Positions 23,275 through 32,283 of a stretch of 36,033 bases of DNA are shown here, one piece after another. The notes under the pieces were generated by a model, which saw nothing but the letters and a program-made list of their open reading frames with translations, did no database searches and was not told the origin of the DNA. A program made the position numbers and the translations under genes. How positions within the stretch are numbered: the stretch's first letter is position 1; every line of letters begins with the position of its first letter. The stretch is from Phascolarctobacterium succinatutens CAG:287 (GTDB taxonomy: Bacteria; Bacillota; Negativicutes; Acidaminococcales; Acidaminococcaceae), in NCBI RefSeq assembly GCF_000434895.1, contig NZ_FR892758.1:1-36033 (forward strand). Direction: 5' to 3'.

Positions 23275-24552
23275 ATGAATAAAAACTTTTTAGCTTTAGG
23301 CTTAGCTGCAGCTCTGCTGGCACCCCAGGTAGCAGGCGCTGAAGGCTTTGCTATTAACGAATGGTCTGCTGAAGGCGTTGCTATGGGTGGTGCGCGTATG
23401 TTTGCTGAGGACGATGCTGCAAACGTGGCTTACAACCCTGCTTCTATCACCAAAGTAAAGGGTGAGGTAATGAAGAGCAGCTACACTTATCTGAGCCCGC
23501 ACGGCAACTATAAGCTGTATGATGGTGCAGGCAAAGAAATTGAGGACGGCAAAAACGTTGTTCATGCCGGTTGGGCAGTAGGCAGCTACTACGTAAGGCA
23601 GATTAATGATAAAGAATGGTTCGGCATCGGCGCTTTCCCGCGCTTTGCCATGGTATCCGAGTTTGAGCGTGCCAGCAAGGCATCTACTAATGCATTTTTC
23701 TCTAAGCTGAACGGTGTCAGCGTTACTCCGACCTATGCGCACAAGTTCGACAAAAAATGGAGCGCAGCAGTTGGTGCGGAAATCAACTATGTCGGTCTGG
23801 AGCTGCAGAAAAACCTGCAGATGAAAATGCCTGTGGGAACCAAGATTGCTACTATCGACGGCACTACTCAGATTGAAGGCGAAAGCTATGCTTTGGGCTG
23901 GAATGCTGCTGCCAACTATGCCTTTGATGATAAAAACGAAATCGGTGTAGTTTATCGCAGCCGTATTAAGCATTCTTTAGAAGCAGATTTAAAAGGTTAT
24001 AATACAAAACCCGATTTAATGGGTGGCGGTGACGTTTTCGGCAACGCTTATGGTGTGGTAACTCTGCCGGACAGCTGGGATATCGGTTACAACCATAAAT
24101 TTGACAAGAAAACCCGTCTGGAATTGAAAGCTACTCGTACCAACTGGAGTACCTATGATGCTTTGAATGTTTATTTTGATAAATCGCTTGTAGGTATTAC
24201 TGGTATAGCAGAAAGCTCTCCTTCTGCTAAAAACTGGTCCAACGGCTGGCGTTATGCTATCGGTTTAGAACACAACTTCAGCGATAAGTATGCAGCTATG
24301 GCAGGCTTTGCTTTCGATGAATCTTCTATTCCTTACAATGGCGGTGACTTCATGGTTCCGACCGGTCTGCGTCGTACCTATTCCATCGGTGCTCGTTACA
24401 ACGATAAGAAACAGACCGTTGCTGTTGCTTTGGGCTGGATGGATGTCGGCAATCTGGATTTTGCAGGTCATGCTACCGATGCTTATAAGAGCGCTCATGC
24501 TTACGACAGCTTTACCAAGATTGCTTCTATTTCCTACCAACGTAAATTCTAA
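23275..24552 (+). CDS. FadL/OmpP1/TodX-family outer-membrane protein
   Basis: 425 aa. A signal peptide (MNKNFLALGLAAALLAPQVAGA, about 22 residues) is followed by EGFAINEWSAEGVAMGGA, the N-terminal plug of FadL-type channels, then NVAYNPASITK, another family mark. The rest alternates as beta strands and ends in aromatic ISYQRKF, the usual C-terminal outer-membrane signal. It should move hydrophobic molecules such as fatty acids across the outer membrane. Its presence shows a diderm cell. AGAAGGGA precedes ATG 23275. It is monocistronic with a terminator after it. Confidence 0.93.
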   Translation: MNKNFLALGLAAALLAPQVAGAEGFAINEWSAEGVAMGGARMFAEDDAANVAYNPASITKVKGEVMKSSYTYLSPHGNYKLYDGAGKEIEDGKNVVHAGWAVGSYYVRQINDKEWFGIGAFPRFAMVSEFERASKASTNAFFSKLNGVSVTPTYAHKFDKKWSAAVGAEINYVGLELQKNLQMKMPVGTKIATIDGTTQIEGESYALGWNAAANYAFDDKNEIGVVYRSRIKHSLEADLKGYNTKPDLMGGGDVFGNAYGVVTLPDSWDIGYNHKFDKKTRLELKATRTNWSTYDALNVYFDKSLVGITGIAESSPSAKNWSNGWRYAIGLEHNFSDKYAAMAGFAFDESSIPYNGGDFMVPTGLRRTYSIGARYNDKKQTVAVALGWMDVGNLDFAGHATDAYKSAHAYDSFTKIASISYQRKF

Positions 24553-24573
24553 TTTCATATTTTAGCTTTACCG

Positions 24574-24608
24574 GAGCTGCTGCACGAAAAAGTGTGGCAG
24601 CTCTTTTA
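24574..24608 (+). terminator. Rho-independent terminator after the FadL-like gene
   Basis: GAGCTGC (24574-24580) pairs with GCAGCTC (24597-24603), with an inner CAC/GTG, followed by TTTT. Confidence 0.88.
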
Positions 24609-24671
24609 ATATGTCTGCTGTTTGTGCTACAATAGGCTTAACAAGGTTATTGGCGAAAGGAGAAAAGTAAA

Positions 24672-25277
24672 ATGAAATGTGATTGCGCTAATTGTCCTAC
24701 ACATGCCTGCTACACCAAGGGTGTTAACTGCACAGGCGTGCCCCTGGAGGCTGTCAAGGAAGCCTATACCGAGGAAGAATTGAAGCTCATGCAGGCTGCT
24801 GCCTACGTTGAAGGCACGTTCTACAGTAACATCTGCCGTCTGCAGGAAACTGCGGAGTTTGCCAAAGCTATGGGCTACAAAAAGCTGGGCATGTCCTTCT
24901 GTATCGGTCTGAATGCGGAAGCACGTTATATTGCTAAATATTTTAAGCAGCAGGGCTTTGAGTTTTACAGCGTATGCTGCAAAAACTGCAGCTTCCCCAA
25001 AAAAGAGCTGGGACTGAAGCAGGTTAAGCCGGAGCTGGAGCATGAAGCAATGTGCAATCCTAAATTCCAGGCTAAGTTTTTGGCAGAAAAGGGCGTTGAG
25101 CTGTACATTTCCTGTGGCCTGTGCGTTGGACACGATGCTATTTTCAATATGAATGCCGAAGGTCCGGTAACGAATCTGGTAGTTAAGGACCGTTTGCTGG
25201 CCCACAATCCGTTGGGCGCTATTTATTCCCGCTACTGGAAGCGTAAGCTGGGAATCATGGACGACGGCGAGGTATAA
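24672..25277 (+). CDS. DUF1847 cysteine-rich metal-binding protein
   Basis: 201 aa, cysteine-rich: CDCANCPTHAC at the N-terminus, CTG, then CCKNCSFPKKE and YISCGLCVGHD. This arrangement is that of DUF1847, proposed to bind metal, function unknown. AAGGAG precedes ATG 24672. An extended -10 (TGCTACAAT, 24625-24633) follows the upstream terminator and probably starts this transcript. No membrane segment or signal peptide. Confidence 0.9.
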   Translation: MKCDCANCPTHACYTKGVNCTGVPLEAVKEAYTEEELKLMQAAAYVEGTFYSNICRLQETAEFAKAMGYKKLGMSFCIGLNAEARYIAKYFKQQGFEFYSVCCKNCSFPKKELGLKQVKPELEHEAMCNPKFQAKFLAEKGVELYISCGLCVGHDAIFNMNAEGPVTNLVVKDRLLAHNPLGAIYSRYWKRKLGIMDDGEV

Positions 25278-25292
25278 GATACATTGAATTTT

Positions 25293-25354
25293 GCAGAGAG
25301 CTCTTCAGAAAATCTCAAAGAACAATTTAATTTTTCTTTGAGATTACTCTCTGC
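25293..25354 (+). other. Nested perfect hairpin downstream of DUF1847
   Basis: Inner stem of 12 bp, AATCTCAAAGAA (25311-25322) with TTCTTTGAGATT (25334-25345). Outer stem of 8 bp, GCAGAGAG (25293-25300) with CTCTCTGC (25347-25354), with a 10-nt bulge on the left side. No T run follows, so it is not a standard terminator. A weak terminator-like AAGCAA/TTGCTT plus T run (25383-25417) comes next. Confidence 0.6.
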
Positions 25355-25462
25355 TAACTTCTTTGTAATTTTCTCGTTAACTAAGCAAAAAATCCTGCCT
25401 TTCCCCGTTGCTTTTTTATTGCAATTTGATACAATATAATTTACGGAAGGAAGGTACACTAA

Positions 25463-26251
25463 ATGATATATGATACACATATGCACTGCGATTATTCCTG
25501 CGACAGCGAAATGAAATTTGCTGATGCCATCGGCGCAGCAGCTGAGCAGGGAATTGGTATAACGATTACAGAGCATTGGGATTATGATTATCCGACTAAT
25601 CCGGAAGCATTTACCTTTGATATAGACGAATATTTTGCGCGTCTGCAGCCGCTGAGCAGCGACAAGGTGCTGATAGGCATTGAAATCGGCATGCAGACAC
25701 ATACTGCAGCTGAGGATAAAAAGGTGGCACAGGCTCATCCGTTTGACTATGTGCTGGCCTCTATCCATTGCATCGGCGGACGTGATTTATACGAGCAGAC
25801 TTGCTACAAGGGACGCACACGTCAGCAGATTGTAGAAGAATTTTTGCATGATGCGATTACCTGCCTGGAACAGGAGCGAGATTTTGATGCGTTTGCGCAT
25901 ATTGACTATATCTGCCGTTATTGGCCGTATAAGGGAGCGGAGCGTGAGCTGCGCCTGCAGGATGCACCGGAATTATTCGATAAGCTGTTTTTACTTTTGA
26001 TTGAGCAGAATAAGCCTATCGAAATCAATACACGTCGCCTGGATGATGCTGCTGCGGTAGCAGGCTTGCTGCCGCTGTACAAGCGTTACCGTGAGCTTGG
26101 CGGCAAATACTGCACTCTTGGCAGTGACGCCCATTATAAGGAGCATGTAGGGCGCAGATTGCAGGAGGCGCTGGCGTTGGCAGCGCAGGCAGAACTGACA
26201 CCTGTTTATTTTAAAGCGAGAAGGATGCAGATTATGGAGGGGTTAAAATGA
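25463..26251 (+). CDS. PHP-domain histidinol-phosphatase (HisJ/HisK) family protein
   Basis: 262 aa. The PHP metal motif DTHMHCDYSCDSE opens the protein; ITEHWDYDYP, GIEIGMQ, LASIHCI, DAFAHIDYICRY and GSDAHYKEHVG supply the other His/Asp/Glu ligands in the expected order. The family hydrolyses phosphomonoesters, including histidinol phosphate. No other his gene is nearby, so the substrate is open. GGAAGGAAGG precedes ATG 25463, and TATAAT (25435-25440) lies just upstream. The stop overlaps the next start (ATGA). Confidence 0.9.
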   Translation: MIYDTHMHCDYSCDSEMKFADAIGAAAEQGIGITITEHWDYDYPTNPEAFTFDIDEYFARLQPLSSDKVLIGIEIGMQTHTAAEDKKVAQAHPFDYVLASIHCIGGRDLYEQTCYKGRTRQQIVEEFLHDAITCLEQERDFDAFAHIDYICRYWPYKGAERELRLQDAPELFDKLFLLLIEQNKPIEINTRRLDDAAAVAGLLPLYKRYRELGGKYCTLGSDAHYKEHVGRRLQEALALAAQAELTPVYFKARRMQIMEGLK

Positions 26252-27012
26252 AATGCGTGCGTTTTGAGGATTTGCGGACAGGCAACAAGCGTATAGGCTT
26301 TATTGACGGCGATGTTATCCGTTGCGTATATGGTTCCTTGGAAACATACTGGCAGATAACGGATGAAACCTTTGCTATGCGTGATGTACGCTTGCTGGCA
26401 CCCTGCGTACCGAAGCAGATTATCTGCGTCAGCTTTAATTACCAGAAGCATGCGGCAGAATTCGGTGTAGAAATTCCGCGCGAGCCGAGTATTTTTTCTA
26501 AGGCTGCGCATACCGTTGTCGGTACAGGTGCGGATATCATCTGGCCGAAGCAGGTGCAGGAGCTGGCCTTTGGCGCGGAATTGGGTATTGTCGTGAAAAA
26601 GAGGATGAAGAATGTTAAGGCAGAAGATGTACCTAAATATATTTTGGGTTATACCTGTGCTAATGATGTTACGGCCCGCGACCTGCAGCGCAAGGAGCGC
26701 CAGTGGCTGCGCTGTAAATCCTTTGATACCTTCTGTCCCTTGGGACCGTGGCTGGAAACGGAGCTGGATCCCAGCGATTTATCCATCCGCTCTTATGTCA
26801 ACGGTGTGCTTAAGCAGGATGCGCGCACGAGCAATATGATTTATAATCCCTATGAAATCTTGAGCTACATCTCTCAGAGCTTTACATTGGATGCCGGTGA
26901 TCTGATTTTGACAGGTACTCCGGTTGGTGCCGGGCTCTTAAATGAGGGTGATGAAATCACCATTGAAATCGAAGGAATCGGGAAAATTACCAACAGAGTT
27001 GTTATGGAATAA
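26248..27012 (+). CDS. Fumarylacetoacetate hydrolase (FAH) family protein, altered metal site
   Basis: 254 aa. The C-terminal FAH fold is clear: IICVSFNYQKHAAE, PSIFSKAAHTVVG, YILGYTCANDVTARDLQ (Asp140) and LTGTPVGAG. The family cleaves or decarboxylates beta-diketo or 2-oxo acids using a divalent metal held by an E-x-E pair and an Asp. Here the E-x-E position reads G109-A-E111, so one expected ligand is missing. The gene overlaps the PHP phosphatase by 4 nt, so the two are translationally coupled. The substrate cannot be inferred. Confidence 0.9.
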   Translation: MKCVRFEDLRTGNKRIGFIDGDVIRCVYGSLETYWQITDETFAMRDVRLLAPCVPKQIICVSFNYQKHAAEFGVEIPREPSIFSKAAHTVVGTGADIIWPKQVQELAFGAELGIVVKKRMKNVKAEDVPKYILGYTCANDVTARDLQRKERQWLRCKSFDTFCPLGPWLETELDPSDLSIRSYVNGVLKQDARTSNMIYNPYEILSYISQSFTLDAGDLILTGTPVGAGLLNEGDEITIEIEGIGKITNRVVME

Positions 27013-27018
27013 GATTTT

Positions 27019-27054
27019 ACAAGACGTGTGTTGCTGCACGTCTTGTATTTTTTT
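27019..27054 (+). terminator. Rho-independent terminator after the FAH gene
   Basis: A 10-bp stem, ACAAGACGTG (27019-27028) with CACGTCTTGT (27037-27046), followed by a T run to 27054. Confidence 0.93.
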
Positions 27055-27071
27055 CCTGATTGTGCTATATT

Positions 27072-27148
27072 TTGACTGATAAGTCAGTGATATATATTGT
27101 AATATCGGACTGATACTGCTGCTTGGGAGAGAGCAGCTAAAGGAGGTT
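27072..27148 (+). promoter_or_regulatory. Probable promoter and leader of the MATE gene
   Basis: TTGACT (27072-27077) with a plausible -10 near 27095-27100. The -35 box overlaps an inverted repeat, ACTGA-TAAG-TCAGT (27075-27088), a possible operator. A small hairpin, GCTGCT/AGCAGC (27118-27137), sits just before the ribosome site AAAGGAGG. Confidence 0.5.
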
Positions 27149-27156
27149 CTTTTTTT

Positions 27157-28503
27157 ATGCTTCAGAATATGACTGAAGGCGCACCATTAAAGCTGATTAT
27201 TCCCTTTATGGTGCCGCTTCTGATAGGAAATGTTTTTCAGCAGCTGTATAATATTGCCGATATTATTATTGTCGGGCGGACGATTGGTGTGAATGCTTTG
27301 GCTGCCGTAGGTGCGGTGTCGCCGCTGTTTATGCTCACGATGGTGCTGACGATTGGTCTCAGTAACGGCTTTACTGTTGTTACGGGCCAGCGCTACGGTG
27401 CGCAGGATATGCAGGGAATGCGCCGCAGCATTGCTACCTGCGTTGTATTGAGTATATTTTTCGTCTTTCTTATTATGGGTATTATGCATTTGGTTATCGA
27501 CCCGATGCTGGTGATGATGAATATTCCGCCGGAGCTGATGGAGGATGCCTATGCCTATGTAATGATTATCGTCGACGGTTTGCTGGCGATGATGGCTTAT
27601 AATCTTTTGTCGGGTATTATGCGTTCACTTGGTGACAGTAAAACGCCGCTGTACTTTCTCATTATTTCTTCGATAGTGAATATTATTTTAGCGCTTGTTT
27701 TCATCATCAGCTTTGGCTGGGGTGTACCGGGAAGTGCGTTTGCCTTGGTTATTGCCCAGGCTTTTTCCGCAGTGCTGTGCGTAATTTATATTTACAAGCG
27801 CTTTCCGCAGCTGCATATTCATCGCAGTGATTTCAATTTAGACTGGCCGGAGCTGTGGGCGCATCTGCGTATGGGCTTGCCGATGGCAGTGCAGTTTTCG
27901 GTTTTGGGCTTGGGCATTATTATTTTGCAGTCAGTCTGCAATAAATTCGGCAGTGACCAGATTGCCGGCTTTACTACGGCAATGCGCGTGGAGCAGCTGG
28001 CGCTGCAGCCGATGATTTCCTTCGGTATTGCTATGGCTGTATTTACGGCGCAGAATTTCGGTGCTCGCCGCTTTGACCGCATCCGTGATGCGGTGCACTG
28101 CTGCTCGCTGCTGACGCTGGCCTTCAGCTTGTTTGCGGCGGTTGTGGTCTTTGCTTTCGGCGAAGAGGTTATCGGAATCTTCCTGGATAATCCGTCACCG
28201 ACAGTTATGGAGTCCGCACATCTTTATATCTTGTATACCGTGCCTGTTTACTTCTTCCTCAGCCAGATTTTTATTTACCGTAATGCCTGCCAAGGCATGG
28301 GTGTCAGCATGATTCCTATGCTTTCGGGTGTGGTTGAACTGATAATGCGTTCTATCGCGGCGATATATCTCAGTGTGCCCTTTGGCTATGAGGGCATCTG
28401 TATGGCGGAGCCGATTGCTTGGATCAGCTGTGCAGTCTTCGTTTTTGCAGCCTACCATTATTTTGTGCGTCTGCTGGAAAAGAAATATACACCTGTTGAC
28501 TGA
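27157..28503 (+). CDS. MATE-family multidrug efflux transporter
   Basis: 448 aa, twelve hydrophobic segments. The start LIIPFMVPLLIGNVFQQLYNIADIIIVGR is the hallmark of NorM/DinF-like MATE proteins, and SNGFTVVTGQRYGAQD plus AVFTAQNFGARRFDR are the two pseudo-symmetric motifs. They export cationic drugs or metabolites with Na+ or H+. AAAGGAGG precedes ATG 27157. It is monocistronic between terminators. Confidence 0.95.
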   Translation: MLQNMTEGAPLKLIIPFMVPLLIGNVFQQLYNIADIIIVGRTIGVNALAAVGAVSPLFMLTMVLTIGLSNGFTVVTGQRYGAQDMQGMRRSIATCVVLSIFFVFLIMGIMHLVIDPMLVMMNIPPELMEDAYAYVMIIVDGLLAMMAYNLLSGIMRSLGDSKTPLYFLIISSIVNIILALVFIISFGWGVPGSAFALVIAQAFSAVLCVIYIYKRFPQLHIHRSDFNLDWPELWAHLRMGLPMAVQFSVLGLGIIILQSVCNKFGSDQIAGFTTAMRVEQLALQPMISFGIAMAVFTAQNFGARRFDRIRDAVHCCSLLTLAFSLFAAVVVFAFGEEVIGIFLDNPSPTVMESAHLYILYTVPVYFFLSQIFIYRNACQGMGVSMIPMLSGVVELIMRSIAAIYLSVPFGYEGICMAEPIAWISCAVFVFAAYHYFVRLLEKKYTPVD

Positions 28504-28645
28504 AAATAATGCAGAAAAATATTCCGCTGAACTACATAGTAATTACGTGCTTGAAATATTTTTACTATGAGAATTTATCTCGACAAAAATTCCTGCGCAG
28601 GTTACAATTAAAGTACAGAGAATACATTTAAGGATGGTGAATGCT

Positions 28646-29209
28646 ATGAAAAAAATCTTGCTGCTTCTGTCGATGCTGATGTTTATTTTTACTGCTACCG
28701 TATCGGCGGCGAGTGCTGTTTTCTTAAAGAACCAATGGTATGAGCCCAGTGAGGGAACAGCAGAGTACGTCAGAGTATTTACAACGGATAATCCTGATTA
28801 TTATCGCTATATCAATGACAGATTTGCTTTTGCGATTAATCTTCCGGCAAACTTCAATCAGGCCTTCGAGAGCACTAACGGCGATGGCTGTGTTTTTAAG
28901 GATGAATACGGCTCCAGCTTTACTGTCAGCGGCGGTCATAATATGGGCATGACGCTTGCCGATGAATATGATATGGATATCCAAAATCATCCGTCTGCTG
29001 CTTATAAGGCTAAAGGCGATGACTGGTATGTTATTTCCTATCTGGAAAATGACAGGATTTACTACAAAAAGTGCTTTATTAACGATGAATATTGGAATAC
29101 CTGGTATTTTGATTATCCTTCCTGGTTGGCAGACAGCTATAATAATAAATGCGCTGCTATCGAGTCTACATTTACACCCGGTTGGAAATCCGGCCGAGCT
29201 GTTTACTGA
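28646..29209 (+). CDS. Exported protein of unknown function
   Basis: 187 aa from ATG 28646 (AAGGATGGTG upstream); the ATG at 28634 lies within the ribosome site. The signal peptide MKKILLLLSMLMFIFTATVSA is followed by a likely cleavage near ASA. The mature part (YYRYINDRFAFAINLPANF..., FKDEYGSSFTVSGG) resembles small secreted or periplasmic proteins of Negativicutes, but I do not recognise a named family. No lipobox cysteine. It ends at a strong terminator. Confidence 0.8.
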   Translation: MKKILLLLSMLMFIFTATVSAASAVFLKNQWYEPSEGTAEYVRVFTTDNPDYYRYINDRFAFAINLPANFNQAFESTNGDGCVFKDEYGSSFTVSGGHNMGMTLADEYDMDIQNHPSAAYKAKGDDWYVISYLENDRIYYKKCFINDEYWNTWYFDYPSWLADSYNNKCAAIESTFTPGWKSGRAVY

Positions 29210-29216
29210 TAAGCTG

Positions 29217-29244
29217 AACGCGTAACGAAAGTTACGCGTTTTTT
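29217..29244 (+). terminator. Rho-independent terminator
   Basis: A perfect 10-bp stem, AACGCGTAAC (29217-29226) with GTTACGCGTT (29231-29240), closed by a GAAA tetraloop, then TTTT. Confidence 0.95.
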
Positions 29245-29339
29245 CTTTATTTATCACGCTGTGTGTGATAAAATTAATATATTATGGGTTAGTATGTACT
29301 GCACCTGCTGACCACCGTTAAATGATAGGAGGCGGAGCT

Positions 29340-30209
29340 GTGACAGCAGAGCAAAACAATATATATGGAACACTTTATTTATGCGCTACACCTATCGGTA
29401 ATCTTGAGGATATGACACCGCGCGCTTTGCGGATGCTGCAGGAAGCAGATTTGATTGCGGCGGAGGATACACGTCATACGCTGCAGCTTTTAAATCACTT
29501 CAACATCAAAGGACGCCTGGTGCGTTATGATGAGCACAGCAAGGATAAGCAGGGCGAATATCTTTTAGGCCAGCTGCTGGAAGGCAAAAATGTTGCTCTT
29601 GTAAGCGACGCAGGTTTTCCGGGAATTGCTGATCCCGGTGAAGCTTTGGCGCATGATGCGATTGCTCATGGTATCAGAGTGGTGCCTGTACCAGGTGCCA
29701 ACGCTGCTTTATGTGCTTTGATTGCCAGCGGTCTGCCGACGTATCCGTTTTTCTTCGGCGGTTTTTTACCAAAGAGTAAGCGTAACAGACGCGAGCAGCT
29801 GGAGCAATGGCAGCATATTCCTGCGACGATTATTCTTTACGAAGCACCGCACAGGATTGTGGAGGTGCTGAAGGATATCCTGTCTGCGTGGGGCGACCGT
29901 CCTTTGGCGGCAGCACGCGAGCTGACGAAGCTGCATGAGGAATTCTACCGCGGTACGGTCAGCGGCTGTCTGGAATGGCTGGAGGCCAATTCGCCGCGCG
30001 GAGAGTTCTGCCTGGTGCTTGGTGCCGGTGACGGTGCTTTCGCTGCAGCCGAGGAGGAGCTTGAACCTCTTGACGAGGTGCGCAAGCTGATGGCTGATGG
30101 TGTAGATAAGAAGGCTGCCTTGGCGCAGGTAGCAAAAAAACGTAAAATTCCCAAACGGGAGCTATATAATCAACTAATTTCTGAAGGAGATGGGTCTGAC
30201 AATGACTAA
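29340..30209 (+). CDS. rsmI: 16S rRNA (cytidine1402-2'-O)-methyltransferase RsmI
   Basis: 289 aa from GTG 29340, which has AGGAGG at 29327-29332; the ATG at 29322 lies on that ribosome site. LYLCATPIGNLEDMTPRAL, AAEDTRHTLQLLNHF, SDAGFPGIADPGEAL and FFFGGFLPKSKRNRRE are the RsmI signatures of the tetrapyrrole-methylase-like SAM fold. It methylates the ribose of C1402 in 16S rRNA. The C-terminal basic tail fits the family. Its stop overlaps metG by 8 nt. Confidence 0.97.
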   Translation: MTAEQNNIYGTLYLCATPIGNLEDMTPRALRMLQEADLIAAEDTRHTLQLLNHFNIKGRLVRYDEHSKDKQGEYLLGQLLEGKNVALVSDAGFPGIADPGEALAHDAIAHGIRVVPVPGANAALCALIASGLPTYPFFFGGFLPKSKRNRREQLEQWQHIPATIILYEAPHRIVEVLKDILSAWGDRPLAAARELTKLHEEFYRGTVSGCLEWLEANSPRGEFCLVLGAGDGAFAAAEEELEPLDEVRKLMADGVDKKAALAQVAKKRKIPKRELYNQLISEGDGSDND

Positions 30210-32163
30210 ACCGAGTTATTATATTACAACACCAATTTATTATCCGAGTGACAATCTGCATATAGGCCATGCCTATTGCACAACTATCGCTGACAGCCTG
30301 GCACGCTTTCACCGTTTGAAGGGTGAAGATGTATTCTTCCTGACCGGCAGTGACGAGCACGGTCTGAAAATCCAACGTAAGGCTAAGGAAAAAGGCGTAA
30401 CCCCGATTCAGTATGTAGATGCAATTATTGCTAACTTCAAGCTGCTGTGGAAAGAGCTGAATATCTCCAACAATGACTTTATCCGCACCAGCCAGGAGCG
30501 TCATCACAAGGTAGTTCAGGACGCACTGCAAAAAATTTATGAGCAGGGCGATATCTATAAGAAAAATTACAAGGGCCTGTACTGCGTACCCTGCGAATCC
30601 TACTGGCTGGAGCGTCAGCTGGATGAAAACCACTGCTGCCCCGACTGTCATCGTCCGGTAGAGGAGATGGAAGAGGAAAGCTACTTCTTTAAAATGAGCA
30701 AATACCAGGATTGGTGGCTGCAATTCATCGAAGAGCATCCGGACTTTATCCAACCGGCAAGCCGCCGCAACGAGATGATTAATTTCGTTAAGCAAGGTCT
30801 GGAGGATTTGTGCATTACCCGTACCACCTTTGACTGGGGTATTCCTGTTCCGTTTGACAAAAAACATGTTGTTTATGTATGGTTCGACGCTCTGCTGAAC
30901 TATCTGACCGGCATTAAATACGGCACCGATGATGCCTTCTTCCATAAATACTGGCCGGCAAGCCTGCACCTGGTAGGCAAGGAAATCGTACGCTTCCATA
31001 CCATTATCTGGCCAATCATGTTGCACGCTATGGGTCTGGAAATGCCGCAAGAGGTTTACGGTCATGGCTGGCTCGTAGTTGACGGCGATAAAATGTCCAA
31101 ATCCAAGGGCAATGTTATCGACCCGCTGGGCCTGATTGATGAGTTCGGCGCTGATGCTATCCGCTACTTCCTGCTGCGCGAAATCAACCTGGGCAGCGAC
31201 GGCAACTTCTCCCGTGATGCACTGATTACCCGTGTAAATGCAGATTTGGCCAACGATCTGGGAAACCTGCTGCACAGAACCGTCAGCATGATTGAAAAAT
31301 ATCATGGCGGTATTGTTGCCGATACCGGTGCCAACGAGCCGATTGATGATGAGCTGAAGGCTCTCGTTAAAGAAACCGTAGCTAACTATGTTAAGGCTAT
31401 GGACAACATGGAAATCAACACTGCAATTAAAGGCGTATGGGCTTTAATCAGCCGCGCCAACAAATATATCGACGAAACCGCTCCGTGGATTTTGGCTAAG
31501 GACGATACTAAGGCTGATCGTCTGAAGACTGTTATGTATAACCTGGCTGAAACCCTGCGTATCGTAGCTATTTTAATCAGCCCGTACATCCCGACCACCA
31601 GCCCGAAAATTTACACCCAGCTTGGCCTGGCCGTGCCTGAGCAGTTCCTGCTGGCAGATGCTGAGTGGGGCGGTCTGGCAAACGGCACTAAGGTTTGCAA
31701 GGGCGAGCCTCTGTATCCGCGTATCGAGGTTACCGAAGACGGCGCAACCATCATCGGCGGCAAACGCTATGAGCATAAGGCTGCAGCTCCCGCACCTGCT
31801 CCGGCAGAAGAAGCAAAGCCTGCTATGGAGCCGATTAAACCGGAAATCGCTTTCCCTGACTTCGAGAAGATTGACCTGCGCGTAGGCAAGGTTCTGGAAG
31901 CAGAAAAGGTTAAAAAATCCAAAAAGCTGCTCAAGCTGCAGGTAGAAATCGGTAATGAGGTACGCACTATTGTCAGCGGCATCTCCCAATACTATGAGCC
32001 TGAACAGATGGTAGGCAAAAACGTTGTTGTTGTAGCAAACCTGGCACCGGCTAAGCTGATGGGTATCGAATCCTTCGGCATGCTGCTGTGTGCTTCCGAT
32101 GGACAGGGCAATCTTGCTCTTGTCGACCCGCAAAATCTTGCTTCCGGCAGTCGTGTAAAATAA
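30202..32163 (+). CDS. metG: Methionyl-tRNA synthetase
   Basis: 653 aa. The HIGH motif is at residues 20-23 and KMSKS at 297-301. A zinc knuckle with four cysteines (CVPC ... CPDC, from about 128) and a C-terminal Trbp111-type tRNA-binding domain (FEKIDLRVGKV..., about 550-653) complete the dimeric form. It charges tRNA-Met. I use ATG 30202 because AAGGAG at 30184-30189 is too close to the ATG at 30190. It overlaps rsmI. A linker rich in Ala, Pro and Glu separates the catalytic and tRNA-binding parts. Confidence 0.98.
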   Translation: MTKPSYYITTPIYYPSDNLHIGHAYCTTIADSLARFHRLKGEDVFFLTGSDEHGLKIQRKAKEKGVTPIQYVDAIIANFKLLWKELNISNNDFIRTSQERHHKVVQDALQKIYEQGDIYKKNYKGLYCVPCESYWLERQLDENHCCPDCHRPVEEMEEESYFFKMSKYQDWWLQFIEEHPDFIQPASRRNEMINFVKQGLEDLCITRTTFDWGIPVPFDKKHVVYVWFDALLNYLTGIKYGTDDAFFHKYWPASLHLVGKEIVRFHTIIWPIMLHAMGLEMPQEVYGHGWLVVDGDKMSKSKGNVIDPLGLIDEFGADAIRYFLLREINLGSDGNFSRDALITRVNADLANDLGNLLHRTVSMIEKYHGGIVADTGANEPIDDELKALVKETVANYVKAMDNMEINTAIKGVWALISRANKYIDETAPWILAKDDTKADRLKTVMYNLAETLRIVAILISPYIPTTSPKIYTQLGLAVPEQFLLADAEWGGLANGTKVCKGEPLYPRIEVTEDGATIIGGKRYEHKAAAPAPAPAEEAKPAMEPIKPEIAFPDFEKIDLRVGKVLEAEKVKKSKKLLKLQVEIGNEVRTIVSGISQYYEPEQMVGKNVVVVANLAPAKLMGIESFGMLLCASDGQGNLALVDPQNLASGSRVK

Positions 32164-32283
32164 AAAAGTGCTTGACGCACTCTGAGATTTAGAGCAGTCA
32201 CTCTGATACGTTTTAGCGGATGAGGAGTGCCTGCTCTTCGTCTATTAACATATTGTCTTTTGTTTTGGAAGGGGGACTTATCA

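Noticed and set aside
29959..31305. 448-codon open frame on the - strand across rsmI and metG
   Set aside because: It is antisense to two unmistakable genes, lacks a ribosome site, and its translation shows no domain; it is a codon-usage shadow.
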